Positions 37,142-45,958 of a stretch of DNA of 64,000 bases are shown here, in pieces. The translations under genes and the position numbers were made by a program. Every line of letters starts with the position of its first letter. Positions within the stretch are counted from its first letter, which is position 1. The notes beneath the pieces were generated by a model. It was not told the origin of the DNA, did not search any database, and was given only the letters and a program-made list of their open reading frames with translations. Source of the stretch: Oxalobacter sp. (GTDB taxonomy: Bacteria; Pseudomonadota; Gammaproteobacteria; Burkholderiales; Burkholderiaceae_D); the NCBI GenBank assembly GCA_017524145.1, contig JAFWUI010000012.1, positions 1-64,000 of the forward strand, in the 5' to 3' direction.

Positions 37142-38653
37142 TTATTCTGTCAATGCCCTCCGGTATTGGATTGCCTCAGCGATATGCGGGGGCATGATTT
37201 GCGGTGAAGTTGCCAGGTCGGCGATGGTGCGGGCAATCCGGAGCACCCGATGGTAAGCCCGGGCAGACCATTGGAAACGGGTCATCGCGGTTTTCAACAG
37301 GGTTTCACCGGTCTTGTCGGGTTGGCAGTAATGGTCAATCTCACCTGCCGCCAGCAGGTTGTTCGGCTTGCCTTGGCGGGCTATCTGTATCTGGTAAGCC
37401 TTTTCCACCCGTTTGGCGATGGTCTTGGACGGTTCCCCGTCAGCCTGTTGGGTCAGTTCATCCTGCGACAGGGAACCAATCTGGATCTGGATGTCGATAC
37501 GGTCCAGCAATGGCCCGGACAGTTTGCGCTGGTAGCGGGCGATGGCATCCGGGGTGCAGTGGCATTTCCCAGAGGGATGCCCGTGCCAGCCACAGGGACA
37601 GGGGTTCATCGCGGCAATCAGCTGGAACTGGGCAGGGAAGGTGGTCTGCCGGGCTGCCCGTGAGATGGCGATATGACCGGATTCCAATGGTTCCCGCAGG
37701 ACTTCCAGCACATGGCGGTCAAATTCAGGCAGTTCATCCAAAAACAGGACACCATGATGGGCAAGGGATATTTCTCCGGGGCGGGGGATGCTGCCACCAC
37801 CAATCAATGCGACACCGGATGCCGTATGGTGGGGAGCCCTGAAAGGACGGACTTTCCAGCGGTCGGGAGAAAACCCGCCGTTCAGGGACTGGACGGCAGC
37901 GGATTCAATCGCTTCTGATTCGGTCATCGGTGGCAGGATGCCCGGAAAACGGGATGCCAGCATGGTCTTGCCCGCACCTGGCGGACCGCTCATCAAGACA
38001 CTGTGCCGTCCTGCTGCTGCGATTTCCAATGCCCGTTTTGCCTTGAGCTGTCCTTTGACTTCGCTGAAATCCGGGTAATATGGTGTATGGGATTTATCGG
38101 AGGGTTGATAGGGTTGCAGGACAGGGGCATTGGCAGGACTGTTCAGATGGGCACAGATGTCGAGCAGTGTCTGTGCGGGCAGGATGGTCAATCCCTGTAT
38201 GAAAGCTGCTTCATCGGCATTGGCCTGGGGCAGGATGAATGCCCTGGGTTCCTGTTGTGATTGATGGATTGCCCATGCCATTGCCAATGCGCCTTTGATG
38301 GGGCGCAGTTCTCCGGAAAGGGAAAGCTCTCCGGCAAATTCAAAACGGTCAAGCTGATGGGACTGGATCTGCTGTGATGCGGCAAGGATGCCAAGGGCAA
38401 TCGGCAGGTCGAACCGTCCAGATTCTTTCGGCAGGTCGGCAGGTGCCAGGTTCACCGTGATGCGTTTTGCCGGCATCTCAAAATGGGCATTCTGGATGGC
38501 GGCGCGGACACGGTCCTTCGCTTCTTTGACTTCGGTTTCCGGCAGTCCCACGATGGTAAAGGCAGGCAGGCCATTGGCAATATGGACCTCAACCGTCACT
38601 TCAGGGGCTGCCATGCCAGCCAGCGCACGGCTTTTCAGGATAGCCAGGCTCAT
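37142..38653 (-). CDS. comM: YifB/ComM family Mg-chelatase-like AAA+ ATPase
   Basis: ComM is a hexameric DNA helicase that promotes branch migration during natural transformation. The 503-residue protein begins with the Lon-protease-like N-domain (SLAILKSRALAGMAAPEVTV). The AAA+ core follows, with Walker A GPPGAGKTML near residue 220, Walker B FLDELPEF and the sensor region AMNPCPCGWHG. The C-terminal domain ends in YHRVLRIARTIADLA and IQYR. Length is standard. The start overlaps the stop of ubiK by four bases. Confidence 0.95.
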   Translation of the reverse strand: MSLAILKSRALAGMAAPEVTVEVHIANGLPAFTIVGLPETEVKEAKDRVRAAIQNAHFEMPAKRITVNLAPADLPKESGRFDLPIALGILAASQQIQSHQLDRFEFAGELSLSGELRPIKGALAMAWAIHQSQQEPRAFILPQANADEAAFIQGLTILPAQTLLDICAHLNSPANAPVLQPYQPSDKSHTPYYPDFSEVKGQLKAKRALEIAAAGRHSVLMSGPPGAGKTMLASRFPGILPPMTESEAIESAAVQSLNGGFSPDRWKVRPFRAPHHTASGVALIGGGSIPRPGEISLAHHGVLFLDELPEFDRHVLEVLREPLESGHIAISRAARQTTFPAQFQLIAAMNPCPCGWHGHPSGKCHCTPDAIARYQRKLSGPLLDRIDIQIQIGSLSQDELTQQADGEPSKTIAKRVEKAYQIQIARQGKPNNLLAAGEIDHYCQPDKTGETLLKTAMTRFQWSARAYHRVLRIARTIADLATSPQIMPPHIAEAIQYRRALTE

Positions 38654-38919
38654 GGTGCTGGTGTTCCAGGGGTGTTCTGCTGAAGCTGGCCAGATTTTGC
38701 TTCCAGTTCTGCAACCCGTTTTTCCAATGCGGCGATGGTGGTGCGCATCTGGGTGATGGCGAGTTTCTGGACTTCAAAATCTTCAGTGGTGACAACATCC
38801 AGCTTGGCAACGGCTTGGGTCAGCAGCGCCCGGACGTTCTGTTCCATGTCTTTCAATGGCGAGTTTTCAATCAGGGGACCAAGGGTTGCTTGCAGGTTGT
38901 CCAGAAGGGTCTTGTTCAT
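38650..38919 (-). CDS. ubiK: Ubiquinone biosynthesis accessory factor UbiK (BMFP/YqiC family)
   Basis: An 89-residue protein that helps the Ubi complex under aerobic conditions and binds membranes. The N-terminal amphipathic helix region (LLDNLQATLGPLI) and the C-terminal coiled coil (AALEKRVAELEAK, about 55-75) match the family, which forms coiled-coil trimers. A short Pro-rich tail follows. The pairing with comM, sharing ATGA at the junction, is common in Betaproteobacteria. Confidence 0.9.
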   Translation of the reverse strand: MNKTLLDNLQATLGPLIENSPLKDMEQNVRALLTQAVAKLDVVTTEDFEVQKLAITQMRTTIAALEKRVAELEAKSGQLQQNTPGTPAP

Positions 38920-39060
38920 ATCCGTTCCTTTTGACAGTCATCGAATACAGGGTCATAGGGATAATGGATTATTCTAACAGCGAAAACAAGCCCTATCACG
39001 GAAGGATATTTTTACCGACGGTTGTTTTGGCGGTGCAGGAAGATGCGTTTTCCTGACCTT

Positions 39061-39069
39061 TGGTACAAT
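39061..39069 (+). promoter_or_regulatory. Extended -10 promoter candidate for gshA
   Basis: TGGTACAAT (TG, one base, TACAAT) lies 51 bases before the gshA start, in the 200-base divergent gap with ubiK. No clear -35 box is seen. The rest of this gap shows no gene. Confidence 0.4.
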
Positions 39070-39119
39070 GGCAGGACGGCAGTACGGTTTAATCAGAAAG
39101 GAGAGCAGGGGGAATAAAA

Positions 39120-40412
39120 ATGATTCCGAATCTGGTGACGGTCATGGATAAACCGGTTCTTGACCTTGAGAAGACATTGATTGAGGCAACATCGGTTGTT
39201 GAACGGTGGTTCCGGATGGCATGGCAGGACTATACTCCCCCGTTTTATTGTTCAGTTGACTTGCGCAATTCTGGGTTCAAGCTGGCACCGGTGGATACCA
39301 ACCTTTTCCCTGGCGGGTTCAACAACCTTGCGTCTGATATGCTGCCGCTTGCAGTACAGGCGGCGATGTCTGCAATCGAAAAATACTGTCCTTCCGCCAA
39401 GAACCTGCTGCTGATTCCTGAAAAACATACCCGTAACCAGCATTACCTGGAATCGGTGAGCCGTCTGATGGAAATCCTGCGTCAGACTGGGTTGGATATC
39501 CGGCTGGGTTCCTTGTCGGACAAGGCGGCACAGTCATCATCCATTACCTTGCCGGATGGTCCAACGGTTGTTGTGGAACCGGTCAAGCGTATCAACAGCG
39601 GGCGGCGTGTCGGTCTGGATGATTTCAATCCCTGCATCATCCTGTTGAACAATGACCTGAGTGCCGGGACTCCTGATGTCCTGCAGAATGTCTATGAGCA
39701 GAACCTTTTCCCGCCATTGCATGCTGGTTGGACCATCCGCCGTAAAAGCAACCATTTTGCTGCTTACGATGATGTCGTCCGCCGTTTTTCACGTACTGTC
39801 GGTATCGATCCATGGCTGGTGAATCCTTATTTTGCCCGCTGCAGCGATGTCGACTTTGAAGAAAAGGCGGGTGCAGAATGCCTCGCCGAACAGGTGCAGT
39901 CGGTATTGAACAGAATCCGCCGGAAATACCGGGAATACGGCATCAAGGAGAAACCGTTTGCCATCATCAAGGCAGATGCCGGAACCTATGGGATGGGAAT
40001 CATGACAGTCAGTGATGCCAAGGAAGTCCTCAACCTGAACCGCCGGCAACGGAACAAGATGGCGGTCATCAAGGATGGGCAGGCTGTCAGGGAAGTATTG
40101 GTCCAGGAAGGGGTCCATTCGTTTGAACGGGTCAATGATGCGGTGGCAGAGCCGGTTGTTTATATGATTGACCGTTATGTTGTAGGAGGTTTCTACCGGG
40201 TCAATGCCAGCCGTGATATTGATGAGAATCTCAATGTACCCGGCGCAGAGTTTGTGCCATTGCCGTTTTCCCAGCAGCATACGTTGCCGGATGTCACTGC
40301 AGCGCCTGGTACATCGGAGCCGAACCGTTATTATTTATATGGTGTTGTTGCACGCCTTGCATTGCTGGCTGCATCCGTTGAGCTTGAGAAAACCGATCCT
40401 GATATGCAGTGA
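39120..40412 (+). CDS. gshA: Glutamate-cysteine ligase, proteobacterial type 3
   Basis: First step of glutathione synthesis (Glu + Cys + ATP to gamma-glutamylcysteine). The 430-residue protein belongs to the PF08886 class, unrelated in detail to E. coli GshA. It shows SVDLRNSGFKLAPVDTNLFP near residue 42, the FAIIKADAGTYGMGIM ATP-site segment near 280 and VQEGVHSFERVNDAVAEPV near 325. A purine-rich AGGGGGA lies upstream. gshB follows 14 bases later, so the glutathione pair is one operon, running on to the PTS genes. Confidence 0.94.
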   Translation: MIPNLVTVMDKPVLDLEKTLIEATSVVERWFRMAWQDYTPPFYCSVDLRNSGFKLAPVDTNLFPGGFNNLASDMLPLAVQAAMSAIEKYCPSAKNLLLIPEKHTRNQHYLESVSRLMEILRQTGLDIRLGSLSDKAAQSSSITLPDGPTVVVEPVKRINSGRRVGLDDFNPCIILLNNDLSAGTPDVLQNVYEQNLFPPLHAGWTIRRKSNHFAAYDDVVRRFSRTVGIDPWLVNPYFARCSDVDFEEKAGAECLAEQVQSVLNRIRRKYREYGIKEKPFAIIKADAGTYGMGIMTVSDAKEVLNLNRRQRNKMAVIKDGQAVREVLVQEGVHSFERVNDAVAEPVVYMIDRYVVGGFYRVNASRDIDENLNVPGAEFVPLPFSQQHTLPDVTAAPGTSEPNRYYLYGVVARLALLAASVELEKTDPDMQ

Positions 40413-40426
40413 GAGGAGGCTTCCTG

Positions 40427-41386
40427 ATGAAACTGGCTTTTTTTGCAGATCCATTGGCATCATTCAATCTCAAGAAAGATTCTACGATGGCGATGATGGT
40501 TGAAGCAGCTGCCCGAGGGCATGATATCCATGCTTTCTGTCATCAGGACATTGTCTTGGCAGAGGGGAAAGTCAGTGCCCAATGCCAGCAGGTTGTCCTG
40601 GCAGGAGGCTATGATGCCGATTGGTACCGTGTTGTTGATTCTCAGGAAAGGGTATTGGCGGATTTTGATGCCATCATTATCCGGAAAGACCCGCCATTTG
40701 ACATCAGGTACCTGACGGCAGTCTGGATGCTGGCCTTGGCGGAAAAACAGGGGGCATCAGTCTTCAATACAGCCGGCAGTATCCTTGCACATAGTGAGAA
40801 GCTGTCCATTTCACCGTTCCAGCAGTTTGTGAAACCAACACTTGTTTCGGCCGATGAGGATCATCTCCGGCGGTTCCATGCCCAGTATCAGGACATCATC
40901 CTCAAGCCGCTCAGTGGCATGGGGGGAATGGGGATTTTCCGTGTGCAGGCAGATGGACTGAATCTTGGCACCATCATTGAGACACTGACTGATAATGGAC
41001 AACGGCATATCATGGCACAGGCTTATATTCCGGAGATTGCTGACGGGGATAAAAGGGTGCTGCTCATCAATGGAAAGGTTGTACCGTTTGCATTGGCACG
41101 TATCCCGAAGCTGGGGGAGACCCGGGGGAACCTGTCTGTTGGAGGGACAGGCAGGGCACAGCCATTGACTGCAAGGGACCGGGAAATTGCAGAAACCCTT
41201 GCACCGGAACTGGCAGCAAGGGGACTGTTCCTGGTGGGGCTTGATATCATTGGAGACTGGCTGACAGAGATCAATGTGACCAGTCCAACCTGTTTCCGGG
41301 AAATCACCGATCAGACAGGTTTCAATGTGGCAGGGATGTTTATCGATGAACTGGAGAAAGTGCTTTTGTCCAAGAAGAGCCGTTGA
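40427..41386 (+). CDS. gshB: Glutathione synthetase
   Basis: Adds glycine to gamma-glutamylcysteine. The 319-residue ATP-grasp protein has MKLAFFADPLASF at the start, IIRKDPPFDIRYL near residue 84, DIILKPLSGMGGMGIFRV near 150, RVLLINGKVVPFA and the metal-site INVTSPTCFREI (Asn, Pro, Thr-rich) near 285. GAGGAGG lies just before the ATG at 40427, so the longer frame beginning at 40409 is not used. Confidence 0.95.
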   Translation: MKLAFFADPLASFNLKKDSTMAMMVEAAARGHDIHAFCHQDIVLAEGKVSAQCQQVVLAGGYDADWYRVVDSQERVLADFDAIIIRKDPPFDIRYLTAVWMLALAEKQGASVFNTAGSILAHSEKLSISPFQQFVKPTLVSADEDHLRRFHAQYQDIILKPLSGMGGMGIFRVQADGLNLGTIIETLTDNGQRHIMAQAYIPEIADGDKRVLLINGKVVPFALARIPKLGETRGNLSVGGTGRAQPLTARDREIAETLAPELAARGLFLVGLDIIGDWLTEINVTSPTCFREITDQTGFNVAGMFIDELEKVLLSKKSR

Positions 41387-41449
41387 CTGGTCTTGGTCTG
41401 TTGACCGGTTGTTTTTTTCTCAGGGATTTCTAGGGATGGATTGAGGATT

Positions 41450-41854
41450 ATGGTCGGTATACTGCTTTTGATGCATGAACCTTTGGCGGGGGCATTCAAG
41501 ATGGCGGTCAGGCACCTTTTCGGTGACAGCCTGGAACGTTTTGAAGCAATTGACGTGAAGGCAGACCAGGACCTTGCCGATGTTGACAGCATTGCCCGGA
41601 AAACCATCCAGCATCTGGATGATGGGGCTGGTGTCCTGGTGTTCACCGATATGCTGGGCGGAACACCTGCCAACTGTTGCCAGCATCTGAAGGTTGAGAC
41701 GTCTATTGTGCAGGTATTGACGGGAACCAGCCTGCCGATGTTGCTGCGGGCACTGACTTACCGGACAGAAGACCTTGAGCAGGTGATTGCCAAGGCACTG
41801 TCAGGTGGTAGGAACGGAGCCATCCGTATTGATCCTTCTGAGGAAACTGAATGA
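41450..41854 (+). CDS. PTS EIIA component, mannose/AgaF (PTS-Man) family
   Basis: A 134-residue cytosolic phosphocarrier. The N-terminus MVGILLLMHEPLA places the phosphorylated His at residue 9. VFTDMLGGTPANCCQ near residue 65 matches the conserved GGTP loop. No EIIB, EIIC or EIID is present nearby. With HPr and EI directly downstream it forms a soluble phosphorelay, so regulation rather than sugar uptake is the likely role, as proposed for similar Burkholderiales clusters. The ATG at 41450 is preferred over a TTG three codons earlier. Confidence 0.92.
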   Translation: MVGILLLMHEPLAGAFKMAVRHLFGDSLERFEAIDVKADQDLADVDSIARKTIQHLDDGAGVLVFTDMLGGTPANCCQHLKVETSIVQVLTGTSLPMLLRALTYRTEDLEQVIAKALSGGRNGAIRIDPSEETE

Positions 41855-41893
41855 TTGCAGACAGGTCGATGGTCTGTCGATGATAAGGTAAAG

Positions 41894-42163
41894 ATGGTTA
41901 AAACAGAAATTGAAATTATCAACAAGCTGGGTGTCCATGCGAGGGCTTCCGCCAAACTGACCCAACTTGCTTCCAGATTCAAGAGTGAAGTCTGGATGAG
42001 TTACAACAACCAGCGGGTCAATGCAAAATCCATCATGGGGGTCATGATGCTGGCTGCGGGAAAAGGATCGGTTGTCCTGCTTGAGGCAGAGGGGATTGAT
42101 GAGGTGGAATGCCTGCAGGCTCTTGAGGCATTGGTCAACAACCGGTTCGGTGAATTGGAATAA
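41894..42163 (+). CDS. ptsH: Phosphocarrier protein HPr
   Basis: An 89-residue HPr. The EI-phosphorylated His is residue 15 in LGVHARAS. The regulatory Ser46 is present in AKSIMGVMML, so control by an HPr kinase/phosphorylase is possible if that gene exists elsewhere. AAGG lies five bases before the ATG at 41894; the frame is open 13 codons further upstream with no good start. Confidence 0.95.
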   Translation: MVKTEIEIINKLGVHARASAKLTQLASRFKSEVWMSYNNQRVNAKSIMGVMMLAAGKGSVVLLEAEGIDEVECLQALEALVNNRFGELE

Positions 42164-42184
42164 GAGATTGGATTGCACAGAAAA

Positions 42185-43951
42185 ATGAATGCACCGTTTT
42201 CATTATCCGGTATCGCGGTTTCACAGGGTATTGCTATTGGCCGTGCCTATGTCATCACCAATACAGCAATGGAAACGCTGCATTATCTGGTGCCTGAAGA
42301 AGGGATTGAATCAGAAGTCAAACGTCTTCAGACAGCATTGACGGTTGTCAGGGAGGAGCTGGTTTCGCTCAGGGCGGCATTGCCGGAAGATGCGCCTGCT
42401 GAGCTTGGTGCATTGATTGAGGTCCATGCGATGATCCTGGCGGATGAGATGTTCTCGAAAGAGCTTTTCAATATCATCCGTACCCGCCGCTATAATGCTG
42501 AATGGGCGTTGATGACCCAGATTGAGGAGCTGTCAGCCAAGTTTGACAATATTACCGATCCTTACCTCCGCGAACGGAAAACAGACCTTGAACAAGTTGC
42601 GGAACGCATTATCAAGGCGTTGACAGGTGAGCAGGAAGAAAAACCTGTCTCTACAGAAAACAGTGAGCAGGTGGACTTGGTTGTCGTTGCCTATAATGTT
42701 TCGCCTGCTGATATGCTCCAGTTCCGGGAGAGTTTCTTCAAGGGGTTTGTATCAGGGACAGGAGGGCAGAATTCCCATGCTGCCATCATTGCCCGTGGTA
42801 CTGACATTCCTGCTGTATTCGGGCTTTCCGATGCCTTGCCGCTCATCCGTCAGAATGATTGGCTGATTGTTGATGCGGATGCAGGCGTTGTCCTGGTCAA
42901 CCCGACACCGCTTATCCTGGCACAGTACCGGGCAAAACAGTCTGTCCAGCATAAAGCAAAACGCAGGCTGAGCCGCCTGAAAAAGATGGCGGCCAAAACA
43001 CTGGATGGAACGGCCATTGAACTGCTTGCCAATATTGAGTTTCCAGAAGACTGCCGTATGGTGGTCAACAACAATGCAGATGGTGTTGGGCTTTTCCGGT
43101 CAGAGTTCCTGTTTATAGGAAGGGGGGGCGGTATCAGCCGTTTTCCTGACGAAGAAGAACAGTTTGAAGCCTACCGGCAGGCGGTTGTCCTGCTGAAAGG
43201 GCGTCCTGCCACCATCAGGACACTGGATATCGGTGCAGACAAGGTCCTTCCTTCTTCGGAAAAGGTAAAGGTTCTGAATCCAGCATTAGGCAGGCGTGCC
43301 ATCCGCTATTGTTTGGCAGAACCTGAGGTTTTCCTGACCCAGTTACGGGCAATCCTCCGGGCATCTGCATTTGGTCCAGTCAAGCTCCTGTTGCCGATGG
43401 TGACCCATGGTTCTGAAATTGACCAGGCATTGGGTTTCCTTGAAGAAGCCAAAAACCAGTTACGGTCACGGGGAGACCGGTTTGATGATGCCATCCAGGT
43501 TGGTGCGATGATTGAAGTCCCTGCTGCTGTCCTGGCGTTGCCGATGTTCACTTCCCGTCTGGATTTCCTTTCTATCGGGACCAATGACCTGATCCAGTAT
43601 GCGTTGGCAATAGACCGTGTCGATCCTGATGTCGCCCATCTTTACAATCCCTTGCATCCTGCCGTGCTGGCGATGCTGAAGATGACGGTTGACTATGCTG
43701 TGGAAGCAGGTATTCCTGTTTCCATCTGCGGAGAGATGGCAAGTGACCATCAGCTGACCCGCCTGTTGCTTGGGCTTGGCATCCGTCAGTTCTCGATGCA
43801 TCCAGGGCAATTGCTGAAGGTCAAGCAGGAAGTCCTGTTGAGTGACTTGAACATCCTCACCCCGAAGGTGGCCCGTATCCTGACGCTGTGCGAAGAGCAG
43901 GAAATTGCCGTGGCAGTACAGGACCTCCATCAGGAAGAAATGTCGATTTGA
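42185..43951 (+). CDS. ptsI: PTS enzyme I (phosphoenolpyruvate-protein phosphotransferase)
   Basis: Takes phosphate from phosphoenolpyruvate to its own His and then to HPr. The 588-residue protein carries the phospho-His at about residue 198 in GTGGQNSHAAIIARG. The PEP-binding barrel follows, with FRSEFLF near 305, MIEVPAAVLALP, SIGTNDLIQYALAIDR and CGEMASD near 510. Length is normal. I chose the ATG at 42185; a TTG at 42173 is in frame. It closes the gshA-gshB-EIIA-HPr-EI run. Confidence 0.95.
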   Translation: MNAPFSLSGIAVSQGIAIGRAYVITNTAMETLHYLVPEEGIESEVKRLQTALTVVREELVSLRAALPEDAPAELGALIEVHAMILADEMFSKELFNIIRTRRYNAEWALMTQIEELSAKFDNITDPYLRERKTDLEQVAERIIKALTGEQEEKPVSTENSEQVDLVVVAYNVSPADMLQFRESFFKGFVSGTGGQNSHAAIIARGTDIPAVFGLSDALPLIRQNDWLIVDADAGVVLVNPTPLILAQYRAKQSVQHKAKRRLSRLKKMAAKTLDGTAIELLANIEFPEDCRMVVNNNADGVGLFRSEFLFIGRGGGISRFPDEEEQFEAYRQAVVLLKGRPATIRTLDIGADKVLPSSEKVKVLNPALGRRAIRYCLAEPEVFLTQLRAILRASAFGPVKLLLPMVTHGSEIDQALGFLEEAKNQLRSRGDRFDDAIQVGAMIEVPAAVLALPMFTSRLDFLSIGTNDLIQYALAIDRVDPDVAHLYNPLHPAVLAMLKMTVDYAVEAGIPVSICGEMASDHQLTRLLLGLGIRQFSMHPGQLLKVKQEVLLSDLNILTPKVARILTLCEEQEIAVAVQDLHQEEMSI

Positions 43952-43959
43952 AAAAGGAC

Positions 43960-44091
43960 ATGCTCTGGCAGTTGTCCTTGCAGGGATTTTTTGCTGGCAG
44001 TTTGACGGTCAGGCGGGATTTCGCTATCCTTGAGGACAGCGCTGATTTGCGGGAATGGCTTGCGGGCGCGGAAGGCGGAGCACTTCAATAA
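43960..44091 (+). CDS. Possible 43-residue small protein between ptsI and metX
   Basis: An open frame from the ATG at 43960 encodes MLWQLSLQGFFAGSLTVRRD and continues to EWLAGAEGGALQ, ending at TAA 44089-44091. It starts nine bases after ptsI, but no strong ribosome-binding site is visible. It could be a genuine small protein, a leader peptide for the region before metX, or chance. I recognise no family. Confidence 0.25.
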   Translation: MLWQLSLQGFFAGSLTVRRDFAILEDSADLREWLAGAEGGALQ

Positions 44092-44114
44092 ATACGGCTA
44101 AGCGGCTTAAAGAC

Positions 44115-44148
44115 AGTCCCTGCCAACGAAGTGGCACGGGCTTTTTTT
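44115..44148 (+). terminator. Hairpin terminator 50 bases before metX (ptsI terminator or metX attenuator)
   Basis: AG-T-CCC-T-GCCA (44115-44125) pairs with TGGCACGGGCT (44132-44142), with a small internal loop and a bulge, followed by seven T (44142-44148). It ends transcription from the PTS operon. Because only about 50 bases remain before the metX start, it may instead lie in the metX leader. Confidence 0.75.
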
Positions 44149-44197
44149 ATTGTGAATGGGATTCCTTGCGGGCGGAATCTGTTGGAACAGGAAATTC

Positions 44198-45334
44198 ATG
44201 CCATCATCAAGATACGTTTTACCGAAATCCATGTATTTCAACGAGCCGCTTGTCCTGGAAAGCGGGGCAAGCATTGCCGGTTATACACTGGTCTATGAAA
44301 CTTATGGATCGTTGAATGCAGACCGTTCCAATGCGGTATTGGTCTGCCATGCCCTGAATGCATCCCATCATGTTTCTGGTGTCTATGAAGATACCGGTGA
44401 AGTCGGTTGGTGGGACAACATGGTCGGTCCCGGAAAAGCCGTGGATACCAACCGTTTCTTTGTCATCGGCGTCAACAACCTTGGGCATTGCTATGGCTCG
44501 ACAGGACCGATGCATATCAATCCAGCGACAGGGAAAAACTATGGTGCTGATTTTCCTGTCATGACGGTACAGGACTGGGTTGATGCCCAGGCACGTCTGG
44601 CGGATGGTCTTGGCATCCAACGGTTCGCTGCTGTCATGGGAGGCTCATTGGGTGGTATGCAGGCAATGACCTGGACCCTCCGTTATCCAGACCGTGTTGC
44701 GAATGCTGTCATCATTGCATCGACATCCCATCTGTCTGCACAGAACATCGCTTTCAATGAAGTTGCCCGGACGGCAATCCTCTCGGATCCGGATTACCAT
44801 GAAGGGGATTATTATTCCTATGGGGTTGTTCCGAAAAACGGGTTGCGTGTCGCCCGTATGGTCGGTCATATCACTTATCTGTCCAATGATGATATGTCCG
44901 AAAAATTTGGACGGGAACTGCGTTCAGGGGAATATAAGTTCGGCTATGGTGTTGAATTCGAGATTGAATCTTACCTTCAGTACCAAGGCAATAAGTTCTC
45001 ATCATTCTTTGACGCCAATACCTACCTGTTGATTACCCGTGCATTGGATTATTTCGATCCTGCCGCCAAGTATGGAGGAGATCTCTGCAAGGCGCTGGAG
45101 AATACCTGTGCGAAATACCTGATTGTCTCCTTTACGACAGACTGGCGTTTTTCTCCGGAATGCAGCCGCATCATCGTGGATGCCCTGATCCGGAATGGCA
45201 GGCAGGTGACTTATGCAGAAATCGATGCTCCGCATGGTCATGATGCCTTCCTCCTGAATGATGCCCAGTACCACGAAACCGTCCGTGCCTACTATGACCG
45301 CATCTGGCAGGAAATCACTGCGGGGGTGAACTGA
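44198..45334 (+). CDS. metX: Homoserine O-acyltransferase, MetX family
   Basis: Alpha/beta-hydrolase enzyme that acylates homoserine for methionine synthesis. Catalytic residues are visible: Ser150 in GGSLGGMQ, Asp315 in TTDWRF and His348 in GHDAF. It has the standard length, 378 residues. Many betaproteobacterial MetX proteins use succinyl-CoA rather than acetyl-CoA, and I cannot decide the acyl donor by eye. AGGAA precedes the ATG at 44198. metW follows after one base, the usual metXW pairing. Confidence 0.95.
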   Translation: MPSSRYVLPKSMYFNEPLVLESGASIAGYTLVYETYGSLNADRSNAVLVCHALNASHHVSGVYEDTGEVGWWDNMVGPGKAVDTNRFFVIGVNNLGHCYGSTGPMHINPATGKNYGADFPVMTVQDWVDAQARLADGLGIQRFAAVMGGSLGGMQAMTWTLRYPDRVANAVIIASTSHLSAQNIAFNEVARTAILSDPDYHEGDYYSYGVVPKNGLRVARMVGHITYLSNDDMSEKFGRELRSGEYKFGYGVEFEIESYLQYQGNKFSSFFDANTYLLITRALDYFDPAAKYGGDLCKALENTCAKYLIVSFTTDWRFSPECSRIIVDALIRNGRQVTYAEIDAPHGHDAFLLNDAQYHETVRAYYDRIWQEITAGVN

Positions 45335-45335
45335 T

Positions 45336-45953
45336 ATGAATGCGCCGTCCCTTAAAAAATTCCGCACTGACCTTGAATTCATTGCAGGATGGGTCAAGGA
45401 TAATGCCTATGTACTTGACCTTGGCTGTGGGTCTGGGACATGGATGGAATACCTTCAGGTAACAAAAGGCTGTACCGGTTATGGTGTCGAGATTGATGAC
45501 TTGAAAATCCCTCCCTGCATCCGTCGGGGCGTCAATGTCATCCAGCATGACCTTGAACAGGGATTGCCCTATTTCCAGAATGAAACGTTCGATACGGTTT
45601 TCTGCCTGCTTGCATTGCAGATGCTGAAGAATGTCGAGCCCCTGATGAAGGAAATAGCCCGGGTCGGCAAGGAAGCAGTGGTCAGTTTTCCGAATTTCGC
45701 TTATTGGCGCAATCTTGAAACTCTTACGAAGGATTGCCGTATGCCGGTTTCGGAAGAACTGCCTTATGAATGGTACAACTCACCCAACCTGCGGTTTGCG
45801 ACAATGCATGATTTTGAGGAGCTGGCTGACCAGGTCGGTTTTGAAATCCTGGACCGTGTTGTTTTGCATGATGGTGAGGTTGTTACCGACAATCCTTACC
45901 GCAATGGCAGCCTTGCTGTTTACCGGCTGCAGAAAAAACCAGTGGCTTCATAA
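45336..45953 (+). CDS. metW: Methionine biosynthesis protein MetW
   Basis: A 205-residue class I SAM-methyltransferase-fold protein: VLDLGCGSGTWMEYL near residue 27, VIQHDLEQGLPYF and MKEIARVGKEAVVSFPNFAYW. MetW is encoded next to metX in many Proteobacteria and is reported to help MetX activity; its own methylation substrate is unknown. It starts one base after the metX stop, so it is translated from the same message. Confidence 0.95.
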   Translation: MNAPSLKKFRTDLEFIAGWVKDNAYVLDLGCGSGTWMEYLQVTKGCTGYGVEIDDLKIPPCIRRGVNVIQHDLEQGLPYFQNETFDTVFCLLALQMLKNVEPLMKEIARVGKEAVVSFPNFAYWRNLETLTKDCRMPVSEELPYEWYNSPNLRFATMHDFEELADQVGFEILDRVVLHDGEVVTDNPYRNGSLAVYRLQKKPVAS

Positions 45954-45958
45954 AAAGA

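Noticed and set aside
44050..44197. SAM-II riboswitch upstream of metX, suggested by an ATAAAT...GGCTAA stretch.
   Set aside because: The required first stem and pseudoknot pairings could not be drawn, and the similarity is limited to a few bases.
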